Source: Diplonema papillatum
Lineage: Eukaryota; Euglenozoa; Diplonemea; Diplonemida; Diplonemidae
Length of the DNA stretch: 64,000 bases
Direction: 5' to 3'
NCBI GenBank assembly: GCA_030068145.1
Contig: JAPJBO010000004.1
Location: 744,001-808,000, forward strand
The position numbers and the translations under genes were made by a program. Below are positions 34,406 through 43,549 of the stretch, one piece after another. The notes below the pieces were generated by a model. It ran no database searches. It worked only from the letters and a program-made list of their open reading frames with translations, and was not told where the DNA came from. Each line of letters starts with the position of its first letter. The stretch's first letter is position 1.

Positions 34406-35392
34406 CTAGTTTGCAGGCTGAAAGTGCACCTCGTGATCGGATGCGTTATCGGAATTGTCGGTGTCGTCTGCACTGGCGCGGTCATCTTCGACTTGGTCTA
34501 ATGACACGCCCAACAATTCTGGATTGTTTCTCCAATTGCCCCGCTCGACGGTAATCACCTGGTTGGCGGTTGTAGCCAAAGGAAACTTCACCACAGTAAG
34601 CCCTCCTGACTCTGTAACCAGCATGCTTTTAGTGGTGTCAATGATGACATCTGAAGGCAGAGTGTAGCTACCCTTGTAAAGGCCTGCGGCGCCTCCTGAC
34701 GATGGTAGTTCGCGATACAGGGTGAATGCGAGGCAGTTTCCAGTGAGGATCGGGGGGTGAGCTTCCGGAATCACCGTACACCCACTTTCTATCACAATAC
34801 AGTGATATGTCAACGACTCCGAACCGACGGTCCCCTGCTGTTTGCCCACGACAGTAATGTAAGGCCATCTGGGGTTGCGCTTTCCTACAGCAGCACCGGC
34901 GCCCACAACCTGCCCTTGGAGTTTGCTTTTGTAGATGCTCGTCACATCTACGTTGTCAAGGCAAATATCTTTGACGGCGGCAGCTCGCAGACGAGTGTAT
35001 GGTTCACCTGCCTTTTGTGCAGGCGTGGGGCTCTTGCGGAGGTAAACCCCGCGGAAAACCATATCGGTGTTAAGGCGGATCCTCAGCGCGTAAAGCTTCG
35101 TGTCGGTTGCCTCCGCCTGATTCTTCGCATAAAGCATGCGAGGAAACTTCGCACCGATGGCCTTGCTGATCCTGCCATCGCGGCCGCCGAGCTCGAAGCC
35201 AAATAGGGTCTGCACCACAGCTTTTAAGGCCACGTGCATGACCTCGGTGTCGTCTTTCGCCACGCAGTAAACGTCGACGAAGTCGACGATCACCTGGGCC
35301 GTCTGGGCCTCGATGATGTCCGGCCCGGCGTCCCCCGACTTCTTCCTCTTTTTCTCCGGGGTCTTCGACGAGTTGTCACTGCGCTTGCTCAT
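34406..35392 (-). CDS. Accessory protein of the 4.5-kb element, unknown family
   Basis: A 328-codon frame upstream of the candidate transposase gene, on the same strand with about 450 bp between them. The N-terminus is basic (SKTPEKKRKKSG, a likely nuclear signal). The middle is beta-rich without recognised motifs (YITVVGKQQG, HCIVIESGCTVIPEAHPP). The C-terminus is acidic (DDRASADDTDNSDNASD). The family is not recognised. It may be a second DNA-binding or target-choice protein, as in two-gene DNA transposons; that is inference from position only. Confidence 0.6.
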   Translation of the reverse strand: MSKRSDNSSKTPEKKRKKSGDAGPDIIEAQTAQVIVDFVDVYCVAKDDTEVMHVALKAVVQTLFGFELGGRDGRISKAIGAKFPRMLYAKNQAEATDTKLYALRIRLNTDMVFRGVYLRKSPTPAQKAGEPYTRLRAAAVKDICLDNVDVTSIYKSKLQGQVVGAGAAVGKRNPRWPYITVVGKQQGTVGSESLTYHCIVIESGCTVIPEAHPPILTGNCLAFTLYRELPSSGGAAGLYKGSYTLPSDVIIDTTKSMLVTESGGLTVVKFPLATTANQVITVERGNWRNNPELLGVSLDQVEDDRASADDTDNSDNASDHEVHFQPAN

Positions 35393-35622
35393 AATGTGGT
35401 TCTTCTGTTTCTTGTGGGAGAAGGTCCTGTAAAGTGTGATTTTTCACACGACAAGAAACTTCGACCCACAGAAGAACCCCGAATGAGCGGTTCGGGTGTC
35501 CAAATGCCAAGCGCGCTTGCAGCAACCGTTTGTTTGCCAAAACCCTAGTGTCTTGCAGATCACGTGACTTTCTCTCGTAGGTAGGTACAAACCCCAGGTT
35601 CCTTATGAAATTGCAACCAAAC

Positions 35623-35815
35623 ACTTGTTATATAACAAGCAATCACTTGTTATATAACAAGTGATCACTTGTTATATAACAAGCAATCACTTGTTATATA
35701 ACAAGTGATCACTTGTTATATAACAAGTAATCACTTGTTATATAACAAGTGATCACTTGTTATATAACAAGTGCCACTTGTTATATAACAAGTGACCACT
35801 TGTTACATCACTTGT
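35623..35815. repeat. Right subterminal palindrome array
   Basis: About eight or nine copies of CACTTGTTATATAACAAGTG or close variants, in mirrored order relative to the left array, within 190 bp. Alternating CAATCACTTG and GATCACTTG joints show expansion by unit duplication. Confidence 0.9.
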
Positions 35816-36114
35816 TAGAAATATAACTAGTTATGTCCCAAAAAAAACAGCTAACAAGTGCGTCGTGTACCACCTTTTATAATTTTGAAGGCGCGGGCAA
35901 TTATTTCCCCCCAGCCTGTGTACGTACACCCAGGTTCGATTCCCTTCCGCAGGCAAAACTACAGCATCGTTCTCCGAAAGTTTGATCAAAAATCCTCAAA
36001 AATCTTCTTTAAAAGATGGGGGGGGCGCAGCCCCCCGCCCAAACGGTACGGTACTAACAACCTAACAGGGCTTGTCTGGGCTTCTACGGCTTGTAGAGTA
36101 CCCGGCGGAGAAAC

Positions 36115-36440
36115 CCCCATCAATGAGAAGGTGTTTCCACCGCATTTTGAGGTGTCCCCATCAATGGTAAAGTGTTTCCACCGCATTTTGAGGTGACCCC
36201 ATCAAGGGTAAAGTGTTTGAGGTGTCCCCATCAAGGGTAAAGTGTTTCCACCGCATTTTGAGGTGACCCCATCAAGGGTAAAGTGTTTCCACCGCATTTT
36301 GAGGTGTCCCCATCAATGGTAAGGTGTTTCCACCACGTTTTGAGGTGTCCCCATCAAGGGTAAAGTGTTTCCACCGCCTTTTGAGGTGTCCCCATTAAGG
36401 GTAAAGTGTTTCCACCGCATTTTGAGGTGTCCCCATCAAG
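36115..36440. repeat. 41-bp tandem repeat, about eight copies
   Basis: The unit contains GTGTTTCCACCGCATTTTGA and GGTGTCCCCATCAAGGGTAAA. The period is 41 bp (36,131 and 36,172). Several units are incomplete or vary (GGTGACC for GGTGTCC). It lies inside the right part of the outer Harbinger-like element. Hairpin GGGGGGCGCAGCCCCCC at about 36,018-36,036 lies just before it. Confidence 0.88.
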
Positions 36441-36950
36441 GCGGTGATCTTGCGACTGGGCTACTGTCCAATGGGGCAAAAAAACCACCCGGGGGGGGGG
36501 GGACCTTCGACCTTTTGGCTGACACCACCGGGGATTTTCCCCGGTAAGGTAAAAATGTGACCTCCCTAAGCTGTAAGTTTTTTTTGCGGAGAAAGCCGCT
36601 TTCGCCGTCGTACAACTCGTCGGTCTGCTCCTTTTTAGAGTTAAGGGGTTTCTCTTCTTTTTTCTCGAGACACGTTTGTTGCAACATATCTTGGCGCGCA
36701 GCGGGTGTTCTTGCCCCCCTGGGGCACCTGTAACTCGGGACCCGGGCCTTGGACAAATTTTGTTACTGGCCCTGTCAGATTGTCCACATTTTCCAGGGCT
36801 TTTTGACTATTCAACCGTCGAGCCTTCGTCCGCTCAGCCCCTATGGAAACTGCTCTGTAATGGCAGCACCTGTGCTCTAGCGCTAATCCGGGGCCCAGGT
36901 CCCGGGACCTTCGATTTACAGGTACCCTTGCCTCCCCGCCTTTCGGCGCC

Positions 36951-39630
36951 TTAGTTTTGGCACTGCAGGCCCGTGACGTATTGCGCTCGGGAAGCTGGGG
37001 AGACGGTGTACGATAGTTTCCCGCCTTCGACGGTTCCGGTGACGACGGTTTGCAGAGGCCCGTGGAGCTTAAAGGAGAGGTCCCAAGCGCACGGCCAGGC
37101 GGGGAGGAGGGTGAGGCGGTGGTCCGGGGTGTCGTCTTCTTGGAGGATCATGTACGTGATTCCGTTGTTGAAGACGGCCAGGTGGTCCGCACTCGGCTCG
37201 TAGTCTTGCAGGTGGGGCATGAACGCGGGGAATCGGTACCCGGGGGCAGGCTGCTCGGAGGCCCGGGATTCTGCGTACGCCTTGGCGGCGGCCGCCTTCC
37301 CGAGCAGCGCGGCGTCCATGAAGTTCTGGTTCCACCCGTCGTCGGACGTGAACCGCTTCACTGCGAAGGCGGCGTCGGCTAAGCCGAGGTCCGACGCGTT
37401 TCGCCCGACCGTGAACAACCGGTACGGGTGGACCGCGTACAGCTCAGCATTCTCCACATTCGAGGTCTTCGGCGGGCACACCTGCGGTATATTGCACATT
37501 GTGGTCTCTCAGAAGGCACATAAGCCGGGCCATCCCTTGACCACTCATTTTACAGTGGTCGCCCGCGATGTATCGTGCCATACAGCACAGGCAACTATAT
37601 GCATCAACTTCGTCACAACGGATAGAGAAGAAGTGCGTAGTTTTGTTTTATTATTTTACTTGTTAGTTGTCGACAACTTGTTGTGTGTTGAGGTGCCATT
37701 CAGATGTAACTCTAAAGCCGCGAAGTAAAGGCAGAGGCGGTAGATGTCGACAGAGTTGGGCGTGTCAAGCGAAAGGGCTTCAGTGACCAGCAGTTGGACT
37801 CAACCTGGGTTTTTGTGTTTCCGACGATCGAGAGCCCCGTGTGGGCGTACGGATCGGTACCACTCGACCTTTTTCTTGCTTGCGAGAGTTTGTTCTGTTT
37901 CCCTTTGTTCGGTTTGCAGGCCCGTACCCCCGTTGTTTTTACACTCCCCAAACACACACCTCGCATGGCACCAACGTCGCGTTTCTCACCGGCACGGGCG
38001 GGATCCTACTTTGCAGCATCGTCCAGTTGGCCCTCTGCGCCGGCGTGCCGAACTGGGTGTCCAACAGTCTTTTGGATACCGAGGTCAACCCCGCGACTGT
38101 GGGCATGTCGTTCGCCGCACAGTTGTCGGGGCTCGGCGGGTAGTTAGGGCACTGCCAGGTTTCGATGGCCTGCGACGGGTAGATGTGCATGTTTCCGTTG
38201 CCGTCGGTCTGGGTGAACTTCTGCCTGTAGAAGTCGAGCACCTCGCCCACGATGTGCAGGAACCCGTCGTCGCCCGTGTGCGAGTGGTAGTCCAGCGCGA
38301 ACAGCGACATGTCCAGACTCCCTTGCCAGTTGTAGCCGTTCCACTTGTCGGAGTTCCACCAGTACGGGGGGTCCTGCTTCCCCGCACGCCCGCATCCGTA
38401 AGACTTCGAATGCGTGGTCCCGAACATCCCGTCAGAGTACTCGTTCCAGAAGGCCCCTGAGAAGTTGAAGTAGTGCTGCGTGATCGCCTTCGTCATCGGC
38501 AGCGTGTTGTTGAAGGCTGTCAGCATGCCTTTCAGCCCGTCCGCGTCGCCGTTCGCGAGCATGTTGTAGTATGGCAAGCGCATGTTCTGCCACCAGTTCC
38601 GGCCGCCCCAGTCTCTGTAGTCCTGCATCGGGGGCTTGTTCGTCACGAAGACCATCCCGTTGAACTTGATCGGGATGTCGCTACGGGCCTGCAACGCCTG
38701 GACGTACCTTTGTAGGACGAACTGCCTGCTGATGGTCGCATTCGAGGTTTCGACGTGCGAGCGAGACCAGAAGTCGCTCCACCATTGAAGAGTCTCCGCC
38801 CTTGCCGGGCTGAATGCGGACGCTTTGAGCATCGACAGGTACTCGCCGATGTCCGCCTGCGACGTGACGATTCCGATGACGATTCGGTTCTCGCCTTCGA
38901 CGAGAGCCGCGATGCCGCCGGTCGTGCGGTTTAGCAATTTGTTCGGCACGGAGTTGTACGCCTTTTCGCCCAGGTTCTGGTTCGTGACCTGGTGCTGCAA
39001 GTAGTTCTGCGTCGGGTCGTTGCGGTGGTAGAAGAGCGTCGCCGTGTCGTTGACCTGCGTGACCGTGTCCGCGGAGATGCTGTACTGCGAGCACTCGAAC
39101 GGGCCCGTATAGTTGTGCACGACGTCCGGCCTCAGGTTTTGCACTTGGACCACGGGCTTGTACCCGCTGCCCAGCCCGCCTGGGGAGGAATAGTCGACGA
39201 CGAAGGTGTCGGAGCCGGCGTCGACCCACACGGACACTTCGACTCCGTTGGAGAGCGAGAAGTTGACGGCGCCGGTTCCGAGGTCCAGCGTTTGCTGGAA
39301 AGCCGCGGCGCGCATATTCGAGCGGCTTGGAGCCGGAAACGTGATGTTGACCAGCCCCGCCTTGTAAATCTGCGACGCTTCGTTCCACGCCGTCGTCGGG
39401 GCCAGCAGGAGCGAGACCTTGCTCACCCCGTCCGACCACACGTTCGCCGCCACGACGCCGTTCCCGACCGGCATCGTGTTGACGAAGGTCGACGCCGTTT
39501 CCGGCAGCAAGTCGTCCCACCGCACATTATATGCCCGGACGCACGACACGGGGTCGCTGTCCCAGGCCGCGCACAGCCCCTGCGCCGCAGCGACAGCCGT
39601 GCAGAGCACCACCGTCGCCTTTGCAAACAT
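36951..39630 (-). CDS. Secreted DUF5703/GH95-like glycoside hydrolase
   Basis: Two exons, 39630-37960 and 37481-36951, joined in phase 0 (GTGTGT...CAG), giving 733 residues. An N-terminal signal peptide (FAKATVVLCTAVAAAQGLCA) predicts secretion. The N-terminal domain matches DUF5703 (MPVGNGVVAANVW, LLLAPTTAWNEASQIYKAGL). The body is an (alpha/alpha)6-type hydrolase as in GH95-related proteins (PYYNMLANGD, WNGYNWQGSLDMSLFALDYH, LDFYRQKF, HIYPSQAIETW). The C-terminal beta region has ELYAVHPYRLFTVGRN and LLPAWPCAWDLSFKLHGP, the pattern seen in GH95-like enzymes. The intron falls exactly between PCE and VCPPKTSN. The likely substrate is a fucose- or galactose-containing polysaccharide, which is a guess. 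Confidence 0.88.
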
Positions 39631-39768
39631 ATTTGACCCGCCCGGTTTTTCCTTTGTCGGTTACACTATCACCCTTTGTTACCGTTGTCGCGTCCAGCGG
39701 CCTTCTGGATCTTGATTATGTTGCGCATTTTGGGATCGTCCTCGGTCCTTTCTTTTCATGGGGGTCAA

Positions 39769-40249
39769 TCAGGCGGAAGTGTCCAGTTCTGCGCTAGGCT
39801 CGCTTTCATCCAGGCGCTTCAATCGCGAATGCCTGAGTCCTTTCTGACCTTTGTTCAGCACCACGTTCGCAGTGGAACGAATATACTTCCGCTGGCACAT
39901 GAAAAAGCAGTCTGAAGACGAACTTGTCAGTCGCCTGCACCGCACAGTACTGGACGCCAGGCCTCCACCCTTTTGCGGCAGAATCCCCAATCTACAGGGG
40001 CGGGTGGTCCTCCAAAGGTAACAACCCAACAGGCGGCAAGCTTGAGGGTACGGGAGGCCCGAAGGAGTAGCCCAGCACGTGCACGTACCTTCCGCGCATG
40101 AACGCCCGTACCGGCTCATTGTTTTTGGTATCGGCCTCCCACCAGTCTTTTTCGCGGCAGATATTCGCCAACAATCCAATAATAGCCGATAACAACATGG
40201 AAGAATTCAATTCGTTACTCACCGGGGGAGGATCGATCAAGGTGTCGGG
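39769..40249 (-). CDS. Last two exons of an unidentified gene (partial)
   Basis: Exons 40249-40089 and 39934-39769 join in phase (2+1) across GTACGTG...GTGCAG, and the first begins after GTCGTCAG. The product end reads LIDPPPVSNELNSSMLLSAI then CREKDWWEADTKNNEPVRAF, and after the junction RRLTSSSSDCFFMCQRKYIR to the stop. I do not recognise it. The upstream exons were not located: the open frame at 40,613-40,915 would need a different phase. No start codon is claimed. Confidence 0.45.
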
Positions 40250-40919
40250 CTGACGACGTTTCAGATTCGTTCCATCTCGTGTGTATCGTCTGCGGTCGCA
40301 ATGCCTACCGCAGGCTTGTTCGTGTGAATTATTAGTACCAACAATGCATTGTTAACACAAAAAAAACTCTCGAGGGACCGCCCCAGTGTCTCCTTTTTTA
40401 GAGAGGAGCTAGAGCTGCGAATTTGTGGTCCCATCTATCTGCCCCAAGGGAAGGCCATGGTTCTCGAGGAGACTGGCCACTAGAAGCTTCTTTTGAAATG
40501 GAAGAACTTTCTTCCTCAGGGAACTGGCTGTCACAAAATTAGGCCTTCGAGCCTGAAGTTCGAGGGAGAGAAATTCCCTGAGAGACTTGCCTCCCGAGGC
40601 CTTGAAGTCGTATCATTGAATCGCGTACGTCGATCTGAGCGTTACTGCGGCTCCAGCTGATGACGTGCGCACAACCACCAGCATGACTGGGACAGTTAAC
40701 TCAGTACAGTCCCGCCACCGATCCCTGCACAAGGCCCCCAGTTCTGTCACGTTCGCCCATTGTCTAAGCCACACGCTACCTTTTTCGGGAAGCTTTTTGA
40801 CGTTTGGTGACAATTGGGACCGAGGAACGGCAGTCGATTTGGCGTAGTTCGATCGCCATTCGAAATGCAATATCTTGCGATGAACGTAGACGCGCGCACT
40901 GGTTGCGTAGGCCAATTGT
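40250..40919. other. Spacer with one open minus frame of unclear status
   Basis: A minus frame at 40,613-40,915 (RQWANVTELGALCRDRWRDC and a hydrophobic TVPVMLVVV stretch) begins right after the GFA gene stop. Its best donor (GTACGCG, phase 2) does not fit the phase-0 exon at 40,249, so I leave it uncalled. The rest shows nothing. Confidence 0.4.
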
Positions 40920-41456
40920 TTACGAGAGCAAGGTGCTATCTTTATGCCCAGCCCACTTCGGCAGCCCGTCGTTGACGTCGAAGACGCGGGCGCCGTAGAA
41001 GATGTGGCACGTCGGCTTGAATGCGGCAGGGGTCGCGCCTTCGAAGTCGAACAGGGACGGAAACGAGAGCCACATCCTCCGCCCCTCGTCGGCGACCAAC
41101 GAACCGCATTGCGAGCAGCTCACCTTGCACGGCTGGGTCCTGGTGTGCGCGCCGTTCTCGCTGTTGTAGAAGCGGAGGGAGTCGAACCCCGAGATCAGCC
41201 GGACGTCCTTCTTGTGGAAGATCGCCGCCCACTGCATGGGGGCGCCGTGCAGCTTCTGGCAGGCCTTGCAGTGGCACACTTTGGCGTCGACGGGGTCGGC
41301 GCGCACGTCGTACTTCACCTCGCCGCAGTAACAGCTCGCCCGGTAGCGTCGCACGAAACTCGCGTCATCCGGCGCCGCGTACTCGGGCCCCAACGACTGC
41401 ATCCGGCGCACCCACGGCTTCCTCAAAGCGGAGGTCCTGAGGGTCCCTCTCAGCAT
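40920..41456 (-). CDS. GFA/CENP-V domain zinc protein
   Basis: A single exon of 178 codons. The GFA fold binds zinc by a fixed set of cysteines, all visible: C42 and C44 (ASCYCGEVKYDV), C61, C63 and C66 (CHCKACQKLHGAP), and C114 and C117 (SCSQCGSLVADEG). Family members include glutathione-dependent formaldehyde-activating enzyme and the CENP-V group; most are uncharacterised. About 35 N-terminal residues are Arg/Ser rich with few acidic residues (LRGTLRTSALRKPWVRRMQS), which could be a mitochondrial targeting peptide. Which substrate it handles cannot be told from sequence. Confidence 0.9.
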   Translation of the reverse strand: MLRGTLRTSALRKPWVRRMQSLGPEYAAPDDASFVRRYRASCYCGEVKYDVRADPVDAKVCHCKACQKLHGAPMQWAAIFHKKDVRLISGFDSLRFYNSENGAHTRTQPCKVSCSQCGSLVADEGRRMWLSFPSLFDFEGATPAAFKPTCHIFYGARVFDVNDGLPKWAGHKDSTLLS

Positions 41457-41465
41457 CTCATGCTT

Positions 41466-41840
41466 TCTTTACGAGAACAACCCTGTCGGCATCTTAGATA
41501 CTAAGTCCTGCGCAAGGTCTCGTGACGTCTGCTAGTCGTCTAGTCCAGTCCAAGTCTAATCCAGTCGCACGCTTCCCTAAAAGTGGAAGGTGGCACCCCC
41601 TGGGTCCCGTTCAAGAGAGATTCCCGCCTGCACAACCCTGTCGGCGATACTAGGTCCTCCACGTTCTCGTGGCGTTTGCTATTCTAGTCGTCTAGTCCAG
41701 TCCAAGTCTAATCCAGTCTCGCGATTCCCTGAAAGGAGAAGGTGGCGCCCGCTGGGCCCCCTTCAAAAGAGATTTCCGCCTGAAGAGGTCTCGTGACGTC
41801 TGCTAGTCTGCAGCCTCACTATTCCCTGAAGGCGGTGCCT
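41466..41840. repeat. Tandem duplication of about 165 bp, 2.3 copies
   Basis: Segments starting ACAACCCTGTCGGC at 41,480 and 41,632 carry the same order of landmarks (TAGTCGTCTAGTCCAGTCCA, TCTAATCCAGTC, GAAGGTGGCRCCC, RAGAGATTYCCGCCTG). A third, partial copy follows to about 41,840. It lies directly upstream of the GFA gene and would include its 5' leader or the trans-splicing site. Confidence 0.8.
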
Positions 41841-41942
41841 CCAGGCGCGGAGGCGATCGTTGAAGAAGCCCGGCCTGGTGCCTGCCAAGTGGCGCCGGCA
41901 AGGCACCTCTTCTCTGCCACCCGGTGGACACACACTTTGCTG

Positions 41943-42162
41943 TTTTTTTGTATAAGCACCTGCTTTGTAGGAAATGCTTGAGGAGACTGCCAGTTGCGAT
42001 AGATCAAAGGAGGTAAATGTGCTGTAGCCCACACGAAACACAGGTAAATCTGGGTTTAGTGGCGGGCGTAAGCGTTCAACAAAAAAGACCCACTTTGTCG
42101 TTGTATTGTTCTCCCCCTCTAGCCTCCTTCGAAATGAGCACAAGGCAATCCCTCGAGTATTT
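41943..42162 (-). repeat. Full-length SINE A, minus orientation
   Basis: Read on the minus strand it runs from TACTCGAGGGATTGCCTTGT through GGAGGCTAGAGGGGGAGAAC and GTTGAACGC to a poly-A tail. It is one of only two copies in the same orientation as the host genes. Confidence 0.85.
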
Positions 42163-43549
42163 CCTTTCGTCCGCTCAGCTAGTTGTGTGCAAGGCGGCGA
42201 CGGCCCGCATCGGCAGAGTAACGCAAGCCTTCGTGGAGCTGACACCGGTGGAGCACTAGCCAGATCCGTCCCCTCGGGTCAGATTAAGCTGCTGATCGAA
42301 AGAAAAACAGAAAAGGAGCCCATGGCTTGCCACACTTTTTGTTACTTATTTTCCTTTTTGTTTAGCACTTTTCTTTCGTCTTGAGGAATATACAGCGTAC
42401 AAAGGGAAGGAGGAGGGGAGCCGTCGGCGGAATGTGAGGGGGAAGCAATCCGCCGGCGAAAGACGGGCTTTGAAACATACAAGCTTTGCTCTCACCCTCG
42501 CAATGGCCTCGTAGCGCAATGATGGCGAGGAGACGCGGTTCCATCTGCTATTTCCAAAACATGGAAGCGGAAACGGAAACCGAAACGTCTCCTTAGTTCC
42601 GCACTTCCGGGTGCCCCGCTGTGACGCCAGAATGCTGTGGATTAATTAACTAGTTGGATTCCTCTTGTTCGTAACAGTTCCGAGCTGACACTTCATCGCG
42701 GGCACAACAAGACCCGGAAGAAAATCGGGAGCCGCGGGTAGCACCCGAAGGACCTAAACCCGCACTGACATGTCCTCATAGCCCTTACAGCAGCCGTTTT
42801 CTCGAAAACAAGCAACCGGAAACGGGAAACGTTTCCGTTTACTCACCAACTTAGCCGAAGCGCGATCGCACGAGGAGTATTGCTTTACATACGGTGCAAG
42901 GAGCTGAGGAAGCGATGCCGGCCCATCATGGTCCTAAGCCGGTCCATCCCCTCCGGATAGACCGTGTTGTGCCGCTGAAGAAGCCTGAGGTGAGCAGAGA
43001 ATTTACGGCGATAGCCTGCATTCGTCGCTAACGTGTCCGTGAAAGGCGGCTGCAGGCAATTCTAAGCAGCTCCAGGGGAATGGGATGGGCTTGACAGACA
43101 CGGTGTGTGGGGTAGAATGCAAAGAAACTGTGGCGATAAGTCTGCATCGGTTACTTGCAAGAAAGTTTCAACGTGGCTAACGGTCCTCCGCGACCACAGA
43201 GAACTGCCCTCGTGGATTGATTGGAGGGCCCTGTTTTGAGGCATGTTCACGCCTACACCTCGCCCTGTGCATTTCCGCTGGCTTCTTTGCACGAAGCTCT
43301 GGCTTTTAGGAAACCTCCATTTTCACGAAACACACGACCAACCACAGCCTCTGTCTGCATGCCGCGTGTACCATTTCCGTCAACAGCGCCTGTCATTGAA
43401 AATGCCATTTGCAACGCAGCGAAGAAGAATAGGTGAAGGCCCGCTTCGAGAAACGCTGCTGAGCGATGCCGTGTGGTCCCGATTGCCCACGATGGCAAAA
43501 ACGTGGTCTCGGATGATGGCCTTCCTCAGCGTTTTCTCCTGCTGTTCGC
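42163..43549. other. Intergenic, GGAAAC-bearing element remnant
   Basis: At about 42,555-42,860, GGAAACGGAAAC and GGGAAACGTTTCCGTTTACT followed by CCAACTTAGCC resemble the ends of nested element 3, so this is probably a related remnant. No gene is recognised in the rest. Confidence 0.5.

Larger units (their letters stand above)
31382..35867. mobile_element. Two-gene TIR element with palindrome arrays, 4.5 kb
   Basis: Outer ends are CACGACGCACTTGT and its complement, bordered by TA on both sides. Behind each end lies an array of the palindrome CACTTGTTATATAACAAGTG (or variants with CTTG/CAAGC arms). Each array is followed by a matching inner arm (GGTTGCAATTTCATAAGGAA at 31,564 and its complement near 35,628; ATCACGTGATCTGCAAGACA at about 31,626 pairs near 35,549). 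Two long minus-strand frames fill the interior. It looks whole: both arms, both palindrome arrays and both frames are present. It does not match any superfamily I can name. Confidence 0.8.
28528..36566. mobile_element. Outer DNA element with Harbinger-like ends
   Basis: Near-perfect terminal inverted repeats begin GGGAGGTCACATTTTTACCT and are matched for at least 27 bp, with more imperfect pairing inside. The ends are flanked by TAA on both sides (28,525-28,527 and 36,567-36,569). A TAA/TTA 3-bp duplication and G-rich ends are typical of PIF/Harbinger elements. Without the three elements nested in it, it would be under 0.8 kb and non-coding, so it was probably a MITE. It contains a 41-bp tandem array near its right end. 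Confidence 0.72.

Noticed and set aside
35925-35955. tRNA-like GGTTCGATTCC box
   Set aside because: The arms beside it do not pair as a T-stem and no upstream A box or cloverleaf fits.
40613-40915. Open minus frame (RQWANVTELGALCRDRW) as an upstream exon of the 39,769-40,249 gene
   Set aside because: Its best donor is in phase 2, while the next exon's acceptor requires phase 0; no consistent join was found.
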